From Streptococcus varani (GTDB lineage Bacteria; Bacillota; Bacilli; Lactobacillales; Streptococcaceae), in the NCBI RefSeq assembly GCF_001375655.1, contig NZ_CTEN01000002.1:462897-526896 (forward strand): 64,000 nt of DNA, read 5' to 3'. The position numbers were made by a program, and so were the translations under genes. Position 1 is the first letter of the stretch. Every line of letters starts with the position of its first letter. Positions 47,850 through 56,980 of the stretch are shown in pieces. Below the pieces are notes generated by a model. That model had not been told where the DNA came from and ran no database searches. It was given only the letters and a program-made list of their open reading frames with translations.

Positions 47850-48572
47850 CTAGACTACTCGATCTCGCACTGCTTTCGCTATTTCTGGCTTGTCCGTAAT
47901 GATAGCAGGTAAGTCTCTTTTAAAAATTTCGCTCATTAACTTCTCATTATTCACAGTCCATAGACGCAAAGCTTTCTTAGAAGCATATTTATTTTTAAAA
48001 TACCACTTATGAGACAAATGCAAGGTCTTAATCCAAGGTAGTAACCTCCCCAGTAAAATCAAGAGTTTCATTTCCTTGACCAAGTATGCTATTTCAGCCT
48101 TTTTATCCAAGCGGTGCATGCGATATAGTGAACACAAACTGAAGGATGAGTACATTATTTCAAATGGCCAGCTTTTCTTCTTGACCAAGGCAAGCACTTT
48201 TTTCTCCATACCTCTATAAGCAAACTTCTTCATTTTGAGCTCGATATTTAAGATTCCTCGAAAATGCCTGTCTTCCAAAAGCTCAAAAACTTCACTGAGA
48301 CTAGGAATCCTCTCTCCCATAAAAGACTTATCAAACCAAGTTCCAGCATCCAGTTCCTTTAATTGAGCTAGAGTCAAATTCTTGATATATCCACTTCCAT
48401 CTGTTGTTCTATCCACTGTCACATCATGGATAACCACTAAGTGACCATCCTTAGTCTGTTGAACATCTAATTCAATGCCATCAGCTCCAACACGCAGAGC
48501 TTCGTCAAAGGATGCAAGTGTATTTTCTGGTCTGTTAACAGAGCTCCCTCTATGAGCAATTATTTGTGTCAT
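47850..48572 (-). CDS. glycerophosphodiester phosphodiesterase
   Basis: A 240-aa TIM-barrel enzyme releasing glycerol-3-phosphate from deacylated phospholipids. Catalytic IAHRGSSVNRPENT and IELDVQQTKDGHLVVIHD segments are clear. No signal peptide, so cytoplasmic. Start at 48572 follows GGAGAAGAAAC. Confidence 0.91.
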   Translation of the reverse strand: MTQIIAHRGSSVNRPENTLASFDEALRVGADGIELDVQQTKDGHLVVIHDVTVDRTTDGSGYIKNLTLAQLKELDAGTWFDKSFMGERIPSLSEVFELLEDRHFRGILNIELKMKKFAYRGMEKKVLALVKKKSWPFEIMYSSFSLCSLYRMHRLDKKAEIAYLVKEMKLLILLGRLLPWIKTLHLSHKWYFKNKYASKKALRLWTVNNEKLMSEIFKRDLPAIITDKPEIAKAVRDRVV

Positions 48573-48644
48573 GTTTCTTCTCCTAGTTTTCATATTTTAT
48601 CATATTTTTTTAAAATGGAAAGATTCACTAGCCCCTTCCTATGA

Positions 48645-48650
48645 TATAAT
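48645..48650 (+). promoter_or_regulatory. -10 box of small membrane protein gene
   Basis: TATAAT 19 bp before the ATG at 48670; no clear -35. Confidence 0.5.
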
Positions 48651-48669
48651 AAGTTTGAGAGGTGATATT

Positions 48670-49071
48670 ATGGCTGTGACTATTTTACGAAAGACAGGAA
48701 TATTCGGTCCTTGGGGACAACTGAAACTAATAGTGAAAGAGGACGAAGCAGCTAAGATTGCCAACAATCAAACTGTGACCTTTGATTTACCTAGTTATCC
48801 TATCCACTTATCGATTAAGGGGGATCCTAAATCGACAATCTTAGTCAGTGATCATCAAAAATACATTCTCTGTACCAATCCTCTTTTTCAGTGGGCTTGC
48901 TTAACAGCCATTAGCCTTTTTATCATTAGTATCTTCATCAAAATTGTCTTGATCAAATGGATTTTACTTATTATTTATATGACCTTACTCCTAGTAGCTC
49001 AATTCTTTTTGCCCCGCTATTGCTTCAAACCTATGCTGGCTCCTAGGATCAAGATTAAAGAATTTTGTTAG
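48670..49071 (+). CDS. hypothetical two-helix membrane protein
   Basis: A 133-aa protein not recognised as a named family. Residues 1-75 are soluble and rich in beta-type sequence; two hydrophobic helices (about residues 77-118) follow, then a short basic tail. Start set by AGAGGTGAT upstream. Divergent from the GDPD gene. Confidence 0.7.
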   Translation: MAVTILRKTGIFGPWGQLKLIVKEDEAAKIANNQTVTFDLPSYPIHLSIKGDPKSTILVSDHQKYILCTNPLFQWACLTAISLFIISIFIKIVLIKWILLIIYMTLLLVAQFFLPRYCFKPMLAPRIKIKEFC

Positions 49072-49108
49072 TAGTAGTTTGCCTAAGATAAACGAACTCT
49101 TAAAACTC

Positions 49109-49142
49109 AAAAAAATCAGATTCACTGGAATCTGATTTTTTA
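49109..49142. terminator. bidirectional terminator before aquaporin 3' end
   Basis: Stem AAAAAATCAGATTC / GAATCTGATTTTTT with a 4-base loop. Confidence 0.88.
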
Positions 49143-49149
49143 TTACTAG

Positions 49150-49815
49150 TTACTCTTCTGTACCAATAAGGTTCTTACCAACAAGGGCAGCCAATAAACC
49201 ACCTAAAATTGGAGCAAAGACAAAGACCCAAACTTGACTGAGTGCTTGACCACCAACAAATACTGCTGGAGCCAAACTACGAGCTGGATTGACAGAAAGA
49301 CCTGTTACGTTGAGCCCCAGCAAAATCATCAGTGTCAAAGTCAAACCGATAACAAGGCCAGCAATTTTGCCATTGCCCTTGCTTTCTGATGTAACAGTTA
49401 GGATTGTCAAAATAAAGATAAATGATGCGATTGCTTCAAAGATGAAAGCACCTGCGACATTAACCGTTGAGAATCCGTTCTCACCAAGACTGGCTGTATC
49501 TAACCCAGCATTTGATGCTAAGAAGAAGAGGGTGGCCGTCGCTAGAAAAGCACCCGCTAATTGAGCTGCAATATAGGTAGCAAGCTCCTTACCATCCATA
49601 CGTTTGTTGACAAACATAGCGATTGAGACTGCTGGGTTTAAGTGAGCACCTGAAACAGCACCGATTGAATATGCTGCTGCTACAATGGATAAACCAAAAG
49701 CAAGTGCAATCCCGAGGTGACCGACACCTTCAACACCATTCCCAAAAACAACAGTTCCTGTACCAACAAATACAAGAATAAATGTACCGATTGCCTCTGC
49801 AAAGAATTTTTTCAT
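49150..49815 (-). CDS. aqpZ: MIP family aquaporin
   Basis: A 221-aa channel with six helices and both NPA boxes: SGAHLNPAVS and GLSVNPARS. Size and the NPARS box favour a water channel over a glycerol facilitator. Promoter upstream; the ISL3 element lies beyond it. Confidence 0.88.
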   Translation of the reverse strand: MKKFFAEAIGTFILVFVGTGTVVFGNGVEGVGHLGIALAFGLSIVAAAYSIGAVSGAHLNPAVSIAMFVNKRMDGKELATYIAAQLAGAFLATATLFFLASNAGLDTASLGENGFSTVNVAGAFIFEAIASFIFILTILTVTSESKGNGKIAGLVIGLTLTLMILLGLNVTGLSVNPARSLAPAVFVGGQALSQVWVFVFAPILGGLLAALVGKNLIGTEE

Positions 49816-49859
49816 AAAAATCCACCTTCCTTGAAACCATAATATTTTTCTATACTGTC

Positions 49860-49888
49860 ATTATAGACATATTCAAGAATAATAGCAA
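49860..49888 (-). promoter_or_regulatory. aquaporin promoter
   Basis: Minus-strand TTGCTA (49883-49888), 17-bp spacer, TATAAT (49860-49865). Confidence 0.75.
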
Positions 49889-49925
49889 ATTTTCTGATTG
49901 TTTTCATATATTTTTCATAAAATTA

Positions 49926-49956
49926 AAAACTGCCAAATATCTTTTGACAGTTTTTA
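49926..49956 (-). terminator. displaced terminator of the cation ATPase gene
   Basis: Stem AAAACTG-CAAA / TTTG-CAGTTTT with one mismatch, T-rich on both sides. It would lie about 30 bp after the ATPase stop if the ISL3 element were removed; the element now separates them. Confidence 0.6.
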
Positions 49957-49968
49957 ACCATAAAAATG

Positions 49969-51384
49969 GGCTCTATAATTTCTGTAGTGGGTCAGACCAC
50001 TATGGAGGTTATGGAGCCTTTTTGAGTGTATACAAAAAGTCCCATATGACCTATAATGAAAAGCGACAAAACCATCATTTTAGAAAGACTCATATGGAAC
50101 AATTTGATTTTATCACAAACTTACTTGGAATAAAAGACCCTAATATCACCATTTCAGATTATGTGGACGCTGGAACTCATAAAGAAGTCATCGCTAAACT
50201 TGACTATCCGGCTCCTAAATGCCACAACTGTCATGGTCAGATGGCTAAATATGACCTCCAAAAAGAATCTAAAATCCCCTATCTGGAATGTGCTGGATAT
50301 AAGACCTTAATTCGTTTAAGGAAACGTCGTTTTCGTTGTCAGGATTGCGGAAAAATAGCTGTCGCAGAAACTTCTCTGGTCAAGAAGAATCATCAAATAC
50401 CAGCTATTGTTAACCATAAGATTGCTCAAAAGCTGATTGAGAAAGCTTCTATGACAGACATCGCTGAATGCTTGGCCGTATCCACTTCAACAGTCATTCG
50501 CAAACTCAAGGAGTTCCAATTCAAGACTGACCTAACTTGGCTCCCAGCTCACATGAGCTGGGATGAATATAGTTTCAAGAAGGGCAAAATGAGCTTCATC
50601 GCACAAGATTTTGACTCGCTTACTATCTTAGCTATTCTAGATGGACGAACACAAACGACCATTCGCAATCACTTCCTCCGCTATTCCAGACAGGTGAGAA
50701 ACCGAGTCAAAGTCATCACTATGGACATGTTTAGTCCTTACTACGATATCGCTAAAAAATTATTTCCAAACGCTAAAATTGTCCTCGATCGCTTTCATAT
50801 CGTCCAACATATGAGTCGGGCCATGAACCATCTGCGCATCCAAATCATGAAGCAGTTTGACAGAAAATCTCATGAATACAAGGCGCTAAAAAGCTACTGG
50901 AAACTCATTCAACAGGATAGAAGTAAACTCAGCGATAAACGCTTTTATCGCCCTACTTTTCGGATGCATTTAACCAACAAAGAGATTCTTAAAAAACTAC
51001 TTTCTTACTCGCAGGAACTTCGAGAACACTATGAACTTTACCAACTATTGCTTTTTCATTTTCAAAAGAAGCAAGCTGAACATTTCTTTGACCTCATTGA
51101 GGAGCTGCTTCCCAGCGTAAATCCCATCTTTCAAACTATTTTTAAAACCTTTTTGAAGGATAAGGACAAGATCATTAACGCATTAGAACTCCCCTATTCA
51201 AACGCCAAACTAGACGCTACTAACAACCTCATCAAAGTCATTAAGCGTAATGCCTTTGGTTTCCGGAACTTTGACAACTTTAAATTAAGAATTCTCATCG
51301 CTTTGAACATCAAAAAGAAGAGAACCAAGTTGGTCCTCTCCAGGTTATGACTTTTCAGCAACCCACTACAGTTGACAAAGAGCC
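49969..51384 (+). mobile_element. ISL3-family insertion sequence (IS1167-like)
   Basis: A 1416-bp element with imperfect inverted ends beginning GGCTCT and containing CTGTAGTGGGT. The 8-bp direct repeat TAAAAATG flanks it exactly (49961-49968 and 51385-51392), the ISL3 hallmark. The perfect duplication indicates a direct and fairly recent insertion. Confidence 0.93.
50094..51350 (+). CDS. ISL3-family transposase
   Basis: A 418-aa transposase. N-terminal zinc finger (CHNC...RCQDCG), helix-turn-helix near residue 125 (MTDIAECLAVSTSTVIRKL), then the DDE domain (SWDEYSFKKG, ITMDMFSPYY). Near the end the usual E of the LEATNN catalytic motif reads LDATNN, which may lower activity. Full length, no frameshift. 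Start chosen at MEQFDFI; the longer frame is non-homologous. Confidence 0.9.
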   Translation: MEQFDFITNLLGIKDPNITISDYVDAGTHKEVIAKLDYPAPKCHNCHGQMAKYDLQKESKIPYLECAGYKTLIRLRKRRFRCQDCGKIAVAETSLVKKNHQIPAIVNHKIAQKLIEKASMTDIAECLAVSTSTVIRKLKEFQFKTDLTWLPAHMSWDEYSFKKGKMSFIAQDFDSLTILAILDGRTQTTIRNHFLRYSRQVRNRVKVITMDMFSPYYDIAKKLFPNAKIVLDRFHIVQHMSRAMNHLRIQIMKQFDRKSHEYKALKSYWKLIQQDRSKLSDKRFYRPTFRMHLTNKEILKKLLSYSQELREHYELYQLLLFHFQKKQAEHFFDLIEELLPSVNPIFQTIFKTFLKDKDKIINALELPYSNAKLDATNNLIKVIKRNAFGFRNFDNFKLRILIALNIKKKRTKLVLSRL

Positions 51385-51394
51385 TAAAAATGAT

Positions 51395-54079
51395 TTAAAT
51401 CGCTTTTTTATCATGCCCAAGCGCTCGTTGAACAGCTTTCACTACTTCAACTAAGACGACCATAAGGAGACTTCCGATGACAACAACCAACCATTGAGTT
51501 GGTGACAATACGGTCACATGGAAGAAGTTATTGAAACCAGGAATAACAATTGTCGACATTAAGAGCACGAAAGCAATGGGGATAGACATATTGAAGAGAC
51601 GATTTTTGAAGAGACCAACTTTGAAGATGGATTGGTAAACCGACTTAACATTAAAGGCATGAACCAATTGAATCAAACCAAGAGTGACATAAGCCATCGT
51701 TAGGGCATCTGCATGGACTAAATCATAGCCTGTATGCTCTGGGAACATGAGGGCAAATCCGTAAACACCCAATACCAAGATTGTTTGGAAAGCACCTTGA
51801 TAGAGAATAGCTTCCATAACACCACCGTCGAAGAAACTTGATTTACGACCACGAGGTTTGTTTTTCATAACACCTGGTTCAGCAGGTTCTACACCAAGTG
51901 CGATAGCTGGAAGTGTATCGGTTACCAAGTTGATCCATAAGAGATGAACTGGCTGAAGTACATCCCAACCAAAGAGTGTTGCTAAGAAGATGGTAAATAC
52001 TTCGGCCATGTTGGCTGAAAGTAAATACTGGATGGTTTTCTGGATATTTGAGAAGACTTTACGACCTTCTTCAACCGCAACGATAATGGTTGCAAAGTTG
52101 TCATCTGCCAGAACCATATCCGATGCGCCTTTCGACACTTCTGTACCTGTAATCCCCATACCGATACCGATATCTGCGGTCTTGAGGGATGGAGCATCAT
52201 TGACACCATCACCCGTCATGGCAACAACTTTACCGTCATTTTGCCAAGCTTTTACGATACGCACCTTGTGTTCAGGTGATACACGGGCATATACAGAATA
52301 TTGTTTGAAGACTTTTTGGAATTCTTCATCTGTCAACTCATTAAGTTCTGCACCAGTGAAGACGTGGTCCTCTGTATCACCTTCGTCAATGATGCCCAAG
52401 CGTTTAGCAATCGCTTCAGCCGTGTCTTGGTGGTCACCGGTAATCATGATGGGACGGATTCCAGCTTCCTTGGCAACACGAACTGCTTCTGCTGCTTCCG
52501 GACGTTCCGGGTCAATCATACCAACCAAACCTGCAAAGACAAGGTCTGCTTCAACGATTTCAGTTTCCAAAGTTGGGATCGCATCCGTGTATTTGTAAGC
52601 CATCATAAGGACGCGAAGGGCTTGTTTAGCGAGTTCCTTATTGGTACCAAGAATAGCCTTACGATCCGCATCGGTAATTGGACGAACAGTCCCATTTTCT
52701 TCCATTTGAGTCACTCGTTTCAGCAACTGGTCTGGAGCACCTTTTACAGCCACGAAGAAATTGCCATCCGCTTGTTTATGAATGGTAGACATAAGCTTAC
52801 GATCTGAGTCAAATGGCAACTCTGCTACACGTGGTTCAGCAAGAAGAACTTCACGAACATCAAAGGTGTGATCCAATCCATATTGAACAAGGGCTGTTTC
52901 TGTTGGGTCCCCAATCAGCTTATCATCTGGACCGATTTTTGTATCATTAGCAAAGTTCATGACACGAAGCGTGTTGTTGGTCATGTCAATATCAGCACCA
53001 GATGAAATCAATTGACCGTTGGTATAGATTTTTTCAACTGTCATTTGGTTCATGGTCAAGGTACCAGTTTTATCAGATGCGATAATCTCCGTTGAACCAA
53101 GCGTTTCAACCGCTGGCAATTTACGAACGATAGAGTTCCGCTTTGCCAAGACCTGTGTACCAAGTGACAGCACAACAGTTACAATAGCTGGCAAGCCTTC
53201 TGGGATAGCCGCAACAGCCAGGGCCACAGAAGTCATTAGACCCTGAATAGGTGCTTGACCACGTAGGAAAACTCCCACCGCAAAGGTAATCGCAGCAACC
53301 GCAAGGACTGCGTAGGTCAAAATTTTAGATAATTGGTGTAAGTTTTGCTTAAGCGGTGTATCTGTTTCATCCGCATTTGCAAGCATTCCTGCGATGTGTC
53401 CAACTTCTGTATACATACCTGTATTGGTCACAACACCTGTACCACGTCCGTATGTAACATTTGAGTTTTGGTAGGCCATGTTGACACGGTCACCGATACC
53501 GGCATCAGCTGCTACTTGCACATGCAAGTCTTTTTCAACTGGCACAGACTCACCAGTCAAAGCTGCTTCTTCGATTTTCAAAGAGGCTGCTTGTAAGAGA
53601 CGCATATCAGCAGGAACCACGTCACCCGCTTCCAAAAGAACGATATCACCAGGAACCAATTCCTTTGAATCAACTTCAATAACATGACCATCACGACGCA
53701 CACGCGCCAATGGACTAGACATAGACTTAAGGGCATCGATAGCCGCTTCAGCTTGTCCCTCTTGGTATACACCAAAGGCCGCATTGAGTACAACGACTGC
53801 CAAGATGATAATGGCATCGGTCAATCCATGCATGCCTTCTGTAATAACAGAAAGGGCTGCTGCCACTAAGAGGATGATAATCATCAAATCCTTAAACTGA
53901 TCAAGGAATTTCATAAATAGGCTACGTTTTTCACCTTCATCCAATTCATTACGTCCATATGTTGCTAGACGTTCGTTGGCTTGTGCCTTGGTCAAACCAT
54001 CTTGGCTTGTTTCCAAGCTAGATAAGACCTGATCCTTGGCCTGTGTATAATACAATTCCTTTTTTTGTTCTTTCGACAA
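51395..54079 (-). CDS. P-type cation-transporting ATPase (CaxP/MgtA type), TTG start
   Basis: An 894-aa P2A-type pump, about ten helices. TGES (actuator), DKTGTLT (phosphorylated Asp), VAAIPEGLP in helix 4, GDGVNDAPSL hinge. Pneumococcal counterpart exports Ca2+/Mn2+ and is controlled by a Mn2+ riboswitch; the leader here fits that. Start is TTG with a strong AGGAGGAG. The ISL3 element lies two bases past the stop. Confidence 0.92.
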   Translation of the reverse strand: MSKEQKKELYYTQAKDQVLSSLETSQDGLTKAQANERLATYGRNELDEGEKRSLFMKFLDQFKDLMIIILLVAAALSVITEGMHGLTDAIIILAVVVLNAAFGVYQEGQAEAAIDALKSMSSPLARVRRDGHVIEVDSKELVPGDIVLLEAGDVVPADMRLLQAASLKIEEAALTGESVPVEKDLHVQVAADAGIGDRVNMAYQNSNVTYGRGTGVVTNTGMYTEVGHIAGMLANADETDTPLKQNLHQLSKILTYAVLAVAAITFAVGVFLRGQAPIQGLMTSVALAVAAIPEGLPAIVTVVLSLGTQVLAKRNSIVRKLPAVETLGSTEIIASDKTGTLTMNQMTVEKIYTNGQLISSGADIDMTNNTLRVMNFANDTKIGPDDKLIGDPTETALVQYGLDHTFDVREVLLAEPRVAELPFDSDRKLMSTIHKQADGNFFVAVKGAPDQLLKRVTQMEENGTVRPITDADRKAILGTNKELAKQALRVLMMAYKYTDAIPTLETEIVEADLVFAGLVGMIDPERPEAAEAVRVAKEAGIRPIMITGDHQDTAEAIAKRLGIIDEGDTEDHVFTGAELNELTDEEFQKVFKQYSVYARVSPEHKVRIVKAWQNDGKVVAMTGDGVNDAPSLKTADIGIGMGITGTEVSKGASDMVLADDNFATIIVAVEEGRKVFSNIQKTIQYLLSANMAEVFTIFLATLFGWDVLQPVHLLWINLVTDTLPAIALGVEPAEPGVMKNKPRGRKSSFFDGGVMEAILYQGAFQTILVLGVYGFALMFPEHTGYDLVHADALTMAYVTLGLIQLVHAFNVKSVYQSIFKVGLFKNRLFNMSIPIAFVLLMSTIVIPGFNNFFHVTVLSPTQWLVVVIGSLLMVVLVEVVKAVQRALGHDKKAI

Positions 54080-54093
54080 AATAAGCTCCTCCT

Positions 54094-54119
54094 AGTCTCT
54101 TTTTCACAAAAAAGAGACT
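54094..54119 (-). other. alternative hairpin next to ATPase ribosome site
   Basis: AGTCTCTTTTT-(TGTG)-AAAAAGAGACT; shares the AGTCTC arm with the terminator stem, so the two cannot form together. Confidence 0.7.
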
Positions 54120-54142
54120 TGTTTTTTTAAAAAACAAGTCTC
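54108..54142 (-). terminator. leader terminator of the cation ATPase
   Basis: Minus-strand stem GAGACTTG / CAAGTCTC extended by A/T pairs, followed by TTTTTT, about 28 bp before the TTG start. Confidence 0.82.
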
Positions 54143-54297
54143 GCTGTTTAAGATTATGCCGGAAATTCTAGATTTCGTAATGACGACATAAACGCAATTT
54201 TTAAAAGCTTCTATCACAAGATCGCTGATTTTTAAACGTGAAAATCAGCCCATATGAAGAAATCAATTTAAAAATTACTAGCTACTCCCTCGATTTA
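54143..54297 (-). promoter_or_regulatory. probable yybP-ykoY (Mn2+) riboswitch aptamer
   Basis: The leader begins shortly after the -10 with GAGGGAGTAGCT, resembling the conserved GGGGAGUAGC of this class, has a GCTGATTTT / AAAAATCAGC hairpin, and ends in an expression platform (terminator plus alternative stem). Identification rests on these motifs and the known riboswitch of pneumococcal mgtA. Confidence 0.7.
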
Positions 54298-54303
54298 CTT
54301 TAA

Positions 54304-54331
54304 ATTATATCAAATTGAGAGATTTTTTCAA
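54304..54331 (-). promoter_or_regulatory. promoter of riboswitch-ATPase transcript
   Basis: Minus-strand TTGAAA (54326-54331), 16-bp spacer, TATAAT (54304-54309); about 220 bp of leader precede the gene. Confidence 0.78.
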
Positions 54332-54367
54332 GAAGTAAACACCTTGAAAACGTTTTTTTGGAACGAC

Positions 54368-54754
54368 CTAACCCCAACCGATCTCCATCTGATAGGATGC
54401 AAAAATCCCATCTCCCTCTAACTGTTTAAGGTCATAATGTAAAGTAAGGCTTTGCTGGTCTCTATCAAGAAGAAAATACTTAGTGTCTGTCACAAAGTGT
54501 TGCATACCTAGGGGTGTATGGAGAATCACCACAGCATCTTTCTTCTCCCTAAAGCGCATAATGGACTTTGGACTTGAAAAACGAGTCATGACTAATTCGG
54601 TCTCATCACACTTGATGATTGTCTTTTCTTTTTCCTCATTGTGAAAGATTAGATAGAGTTGATCTTTTTTTTCTACCAGCTCTACTGGATATTCTTGGTC
54701 TAACACTTCTATTTGTCCATCTAAGGTTATTTTATTGCGTAAACTAATTTTCAT
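54368..54754 (-). CDS. DUF1934 beta-barrel protein (YwiB-like)
   Basis: A 128-aa cytoplasmic protein of DUF1934: alternating beta strands and the LLDRDQQSLTLHYDL end. Calycin-like; function unknown. Start at 54754 (MKISLRN) fits the family; upstream in-frame codons overlap the divergent promoter region. Confidence 0.8.
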   Translation of the reverse strand: MKISLRNKITLDGQIEVLDQEYPVELVEKKDQLYLIFHNEEKEKTIIKCDETELVMTRFSSPKSIMRFREKKDAVVILHTPLGMQHFVTDTKYFLLDRDQQSLTLHYDLKQLEGDGIFASYQMEIGWG

Positions 54755-54852
54755 CTTGAACTTTCTGTTTTGCTTCTTAGATCTATTATATGCTAAAAAT
54801 CCCATTTCGTAAAACCGCAGGCTTTCCAATCTTTTCATTTTTTTCTAATATT

Positions 54853-54867
54853 TGCTATAATAGTAGA
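54853..54867 (+). promoter_or_regulatory. HD-gene extended -10, leaderless
   Basis: TGC-TATAAT-AGTAGA-ATG; six bases separate the -10 from the start codon, exactly as at polA. No ribosome site. Confidence 0.7.
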
Positions 54868-56181
54868 ATGATTGAAAAAGTATTTCGTGACCCAGTTCAC
54901 AACTATATTCATGTTAACCATGAAGTGATTTATAAACTTATCAATAGCAAAGAATTTCAGCGACTACGCCGCATCAAGCAATTGGGAACAACTTCCTATA
55001 CCTTTCATGGTGGCGAGCATAGCCGCTTTTCGCATTGTCTTGGTGCCTACGAGATTGCCAGACGAATCACGAAGAGTTTTGAGGAAAAGTATCCTGACAA
55101 GTGGAACAAGGAAGAATCCCTTCTGACCATGGTAGCTGCCCTCCTGCACGATATCGGTCACGGGGCTTATTCTCATACTTTTGAGCGGCTTTTTGATACT
55201 GATCACGAAGAAATGACTTGTGAAATTTTGACCAACCCTGAAACAGAGGTCAATGCTCTTCTAAAACAGGTTGCTCCTGATTTTCCAGACAAAGTTGCCA
55301 ATGTCATCCGTCATACTTATCCCAATAAACAGGTTGTTCAATTGATTTCTAGTCAGATTGATGTGGATCGAATGGATTATCTTCTGAGGGATTCTTATTT
55401 TACAGGTACCAATTATGGGCAGTTTGATTTGACCCGTATTTTGCGGGTCATCCGCCCGACCGATAGCGGTATTGCATTCCTTGAATCTGGTATGCATGCT
55501 GTCGAAGATTATGTGGTTAGTCGTTATCAAATGTATATGCAAGTCTACTTCCACCCAGCTAGTCGTTCCATGGAAGTCCTCTTGCAAAATCTCCTCAATC
55601 GAGCCAAAGTGCTCTATGCTGGAGAAAAAGAATTTTTCGCTAAATCTTCACCCAGACTTCTTCCTTTCTTTGAGCATCGTTTCAACTTGGCAGATTATCT
55701 GGCCTTGGATGATGGAGTCATGAATACCTATTTTCAAAGCTGGATTGATGGACCAGATAGAACCTTGTCTGACTTGGCTCAGCGCTACATCAACCGCAAG
55801 GTCTTCAAATCTATTACCTTTTCAGCAGAAGATGAGACACAATTGGATATTCTCCGTAATATCGTGGCTGAAGTTGGCTTTGACCCAGAGTATTATACAG
55901 CAATTCACCATAACTTTGACCTTCCCTATGATGTCTATCGTCCTGAATCCACTAAAAAAAGAACCCAGATTGAAATCCTTTGCAAGGATAATTCTCTTAT
56001 TGAATTATCCCAATTATCTCCTATTGTAGCTTCTCTTTCAGGAACTATTCATGGAGATAGCCGCTTCTACTTCCCGAAAGAATTACTGGAAGAAACAGGA
56101 ATTTTTGCAGCCTACAATGAAACTTTTTTAAGCAATATTCACAATGACCACTTTAATCCAGGAGAAAAACATGAGCATTAA
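54868..56181 (+). CDS. HD domain phosphohydrolase (YwfO-like)
   Basis: A 437-aa protein with the HD motif HSRFSHCLGAYEIAR...LLHDIGHGAYSHTFE and DVDRMDYLLRDSYFTG, as in YwfO-type dNTP/ppGpp-related triphosphohydrolases. Starts at 54868 at the predicted transcription start. First gene of an overlapping run HD-HAD-murM-murN. Confidence 0.9.
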   Translation: MIEKVFRDPVHNYIHVNHEVIYKLINSKEFQRLRRIKQLGTTSYTFHGGEHSRFSHCLGAYEIARRITKSFEEKYPDKWNKEESLLTMVAALLHDIGHGAYSHTFERLFDTDHEEMTCEILTNPETEVNALLKQVAPDFPDKVANVIRHTYPNKQVVQLISSQIDVDRMDYLLRDSYFTGTNYGQFDLTRILRVIRPTDSGIAFLESGMHAVEDYVVSRYQMYMQVYFHPASRSMEVLLQNLLNRAKVLYAGEKEFFAKSSPRLLPFFEHRFNLADYLALDDGVMNTYFQSWIDGPDRTLSDLAQRYINRKVFKSITFSAEDETQLDILRNIVAEVGFDPEYYTAIHHNFDLPYDVYRPESTKKRTQIEILCKDNSLIELSQLSPIVASLSGTIHGDSRFYFPKELLEETGIFAAYNETFLSNIHNDHFNPGEKHEH

Positions 56182-56980
56182 ACTTGTCGCTGTCGATTTG
56201 GACGGCACCCTATTAACCGATAAAAGAGAAATTACCACTGAAGTTTTTGATGCAGTTCAAGACGCCAAAAAAGCTGGCATTAAAATCGTCATTGCTACAG
56301 GCCGTCCCATTACAGGGGTTCAGCAAATCTTGAAAGATTTGAAACTAACGGATCCCGGTGATTATGTCATCACCTTTAATGGTGGCCTAGTACAGGATGC
56401 TGCTACCAAAGAAGATGTCGTCAAAGAAACCTTGACCTATGATGATTACTTGGACATTGAATTGCTATCGCGTAAACTTGGTCTCCCTATGCACGCCAGT
56501 ACTAAGAAAGGCATGTACACCGCCAACCGCAACATAGGCAAATATACGATTCATGAGGCCATGCTAGTGGATTCTCCTGTATTTTATCGGACTCCAGAAG
56601 AAATGGCAGATGAAGAAATTGTTAAAATCATGATGGTAGATGAGCCTGAACTGTTAGACCAAAAAATCAAGCAGATTCCGCAAGCCTTCTTCGACAAATA
56701 TAACATCTCTAAGTCAGCACCTTTTTATCTTGAAATCTGTCCCAAAACTGCTAGCAAAGGTAAGGCAATCAAGTACTTAGCCGATTATCTAGGGCTAACT
56801 TTGGATCAAACCATGGCCATCGGAGATCAAGAAAATGATCGCTCTATGCTGGAAATGGTAGAAAATCCTGTTGTGATGGAAAATGGCACGCCAGAATTGA
56901 AAAAAATGGCCAAGTACATCACCAAGTCAAACCAAGAGAGCGGTGTTGCCTATGCCATTAGAGAGTGGGTATTAGACTAA
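56171..56980 (+). CDS. Cof-type HAD phosphatase
   Basis: A 269-aa sugar-phosphatase-like HAD enzyme: DLDGTLLTD at the N-terminus, ATGRP, and GDQENDRSML at the C-terminus. Start overlaps the HD gene by 11 bp, with GGAGAAAAAC upstream; its stop overlaps murM (TAATG). Substrate unknown. Confidence 0.9.
   Translation: MSIKLVAVDLDGTLLTDKREITTEVFDAVQDAKKAGIKIVIATGRPITGVQQILKDLKLTDPGDYVITFNGGLVQDAATKEDVVKETLTYDDYLDIELLSRKLGLPMHASTKKGMYTANRNIGKYTIHEAMLVDSPVFYRTPEEMADEEIVKIMMVDEPELLDQKIKQIPQAFFDKYNISKSAPFYLEICPKTASKGKAIKYLADYLGLTLDQTMAIGDQENDRSMLEMVENPVVMENGTPELKKMAKYITKSNQESGVAYAIREWVLD

Noticed and set aside
49944..50093. Longer N-terminus for the ISL3 transposase
   Set aside because: The extra 50 codons begin outside the element's left end and cross the inverted repeat; no family similarity.
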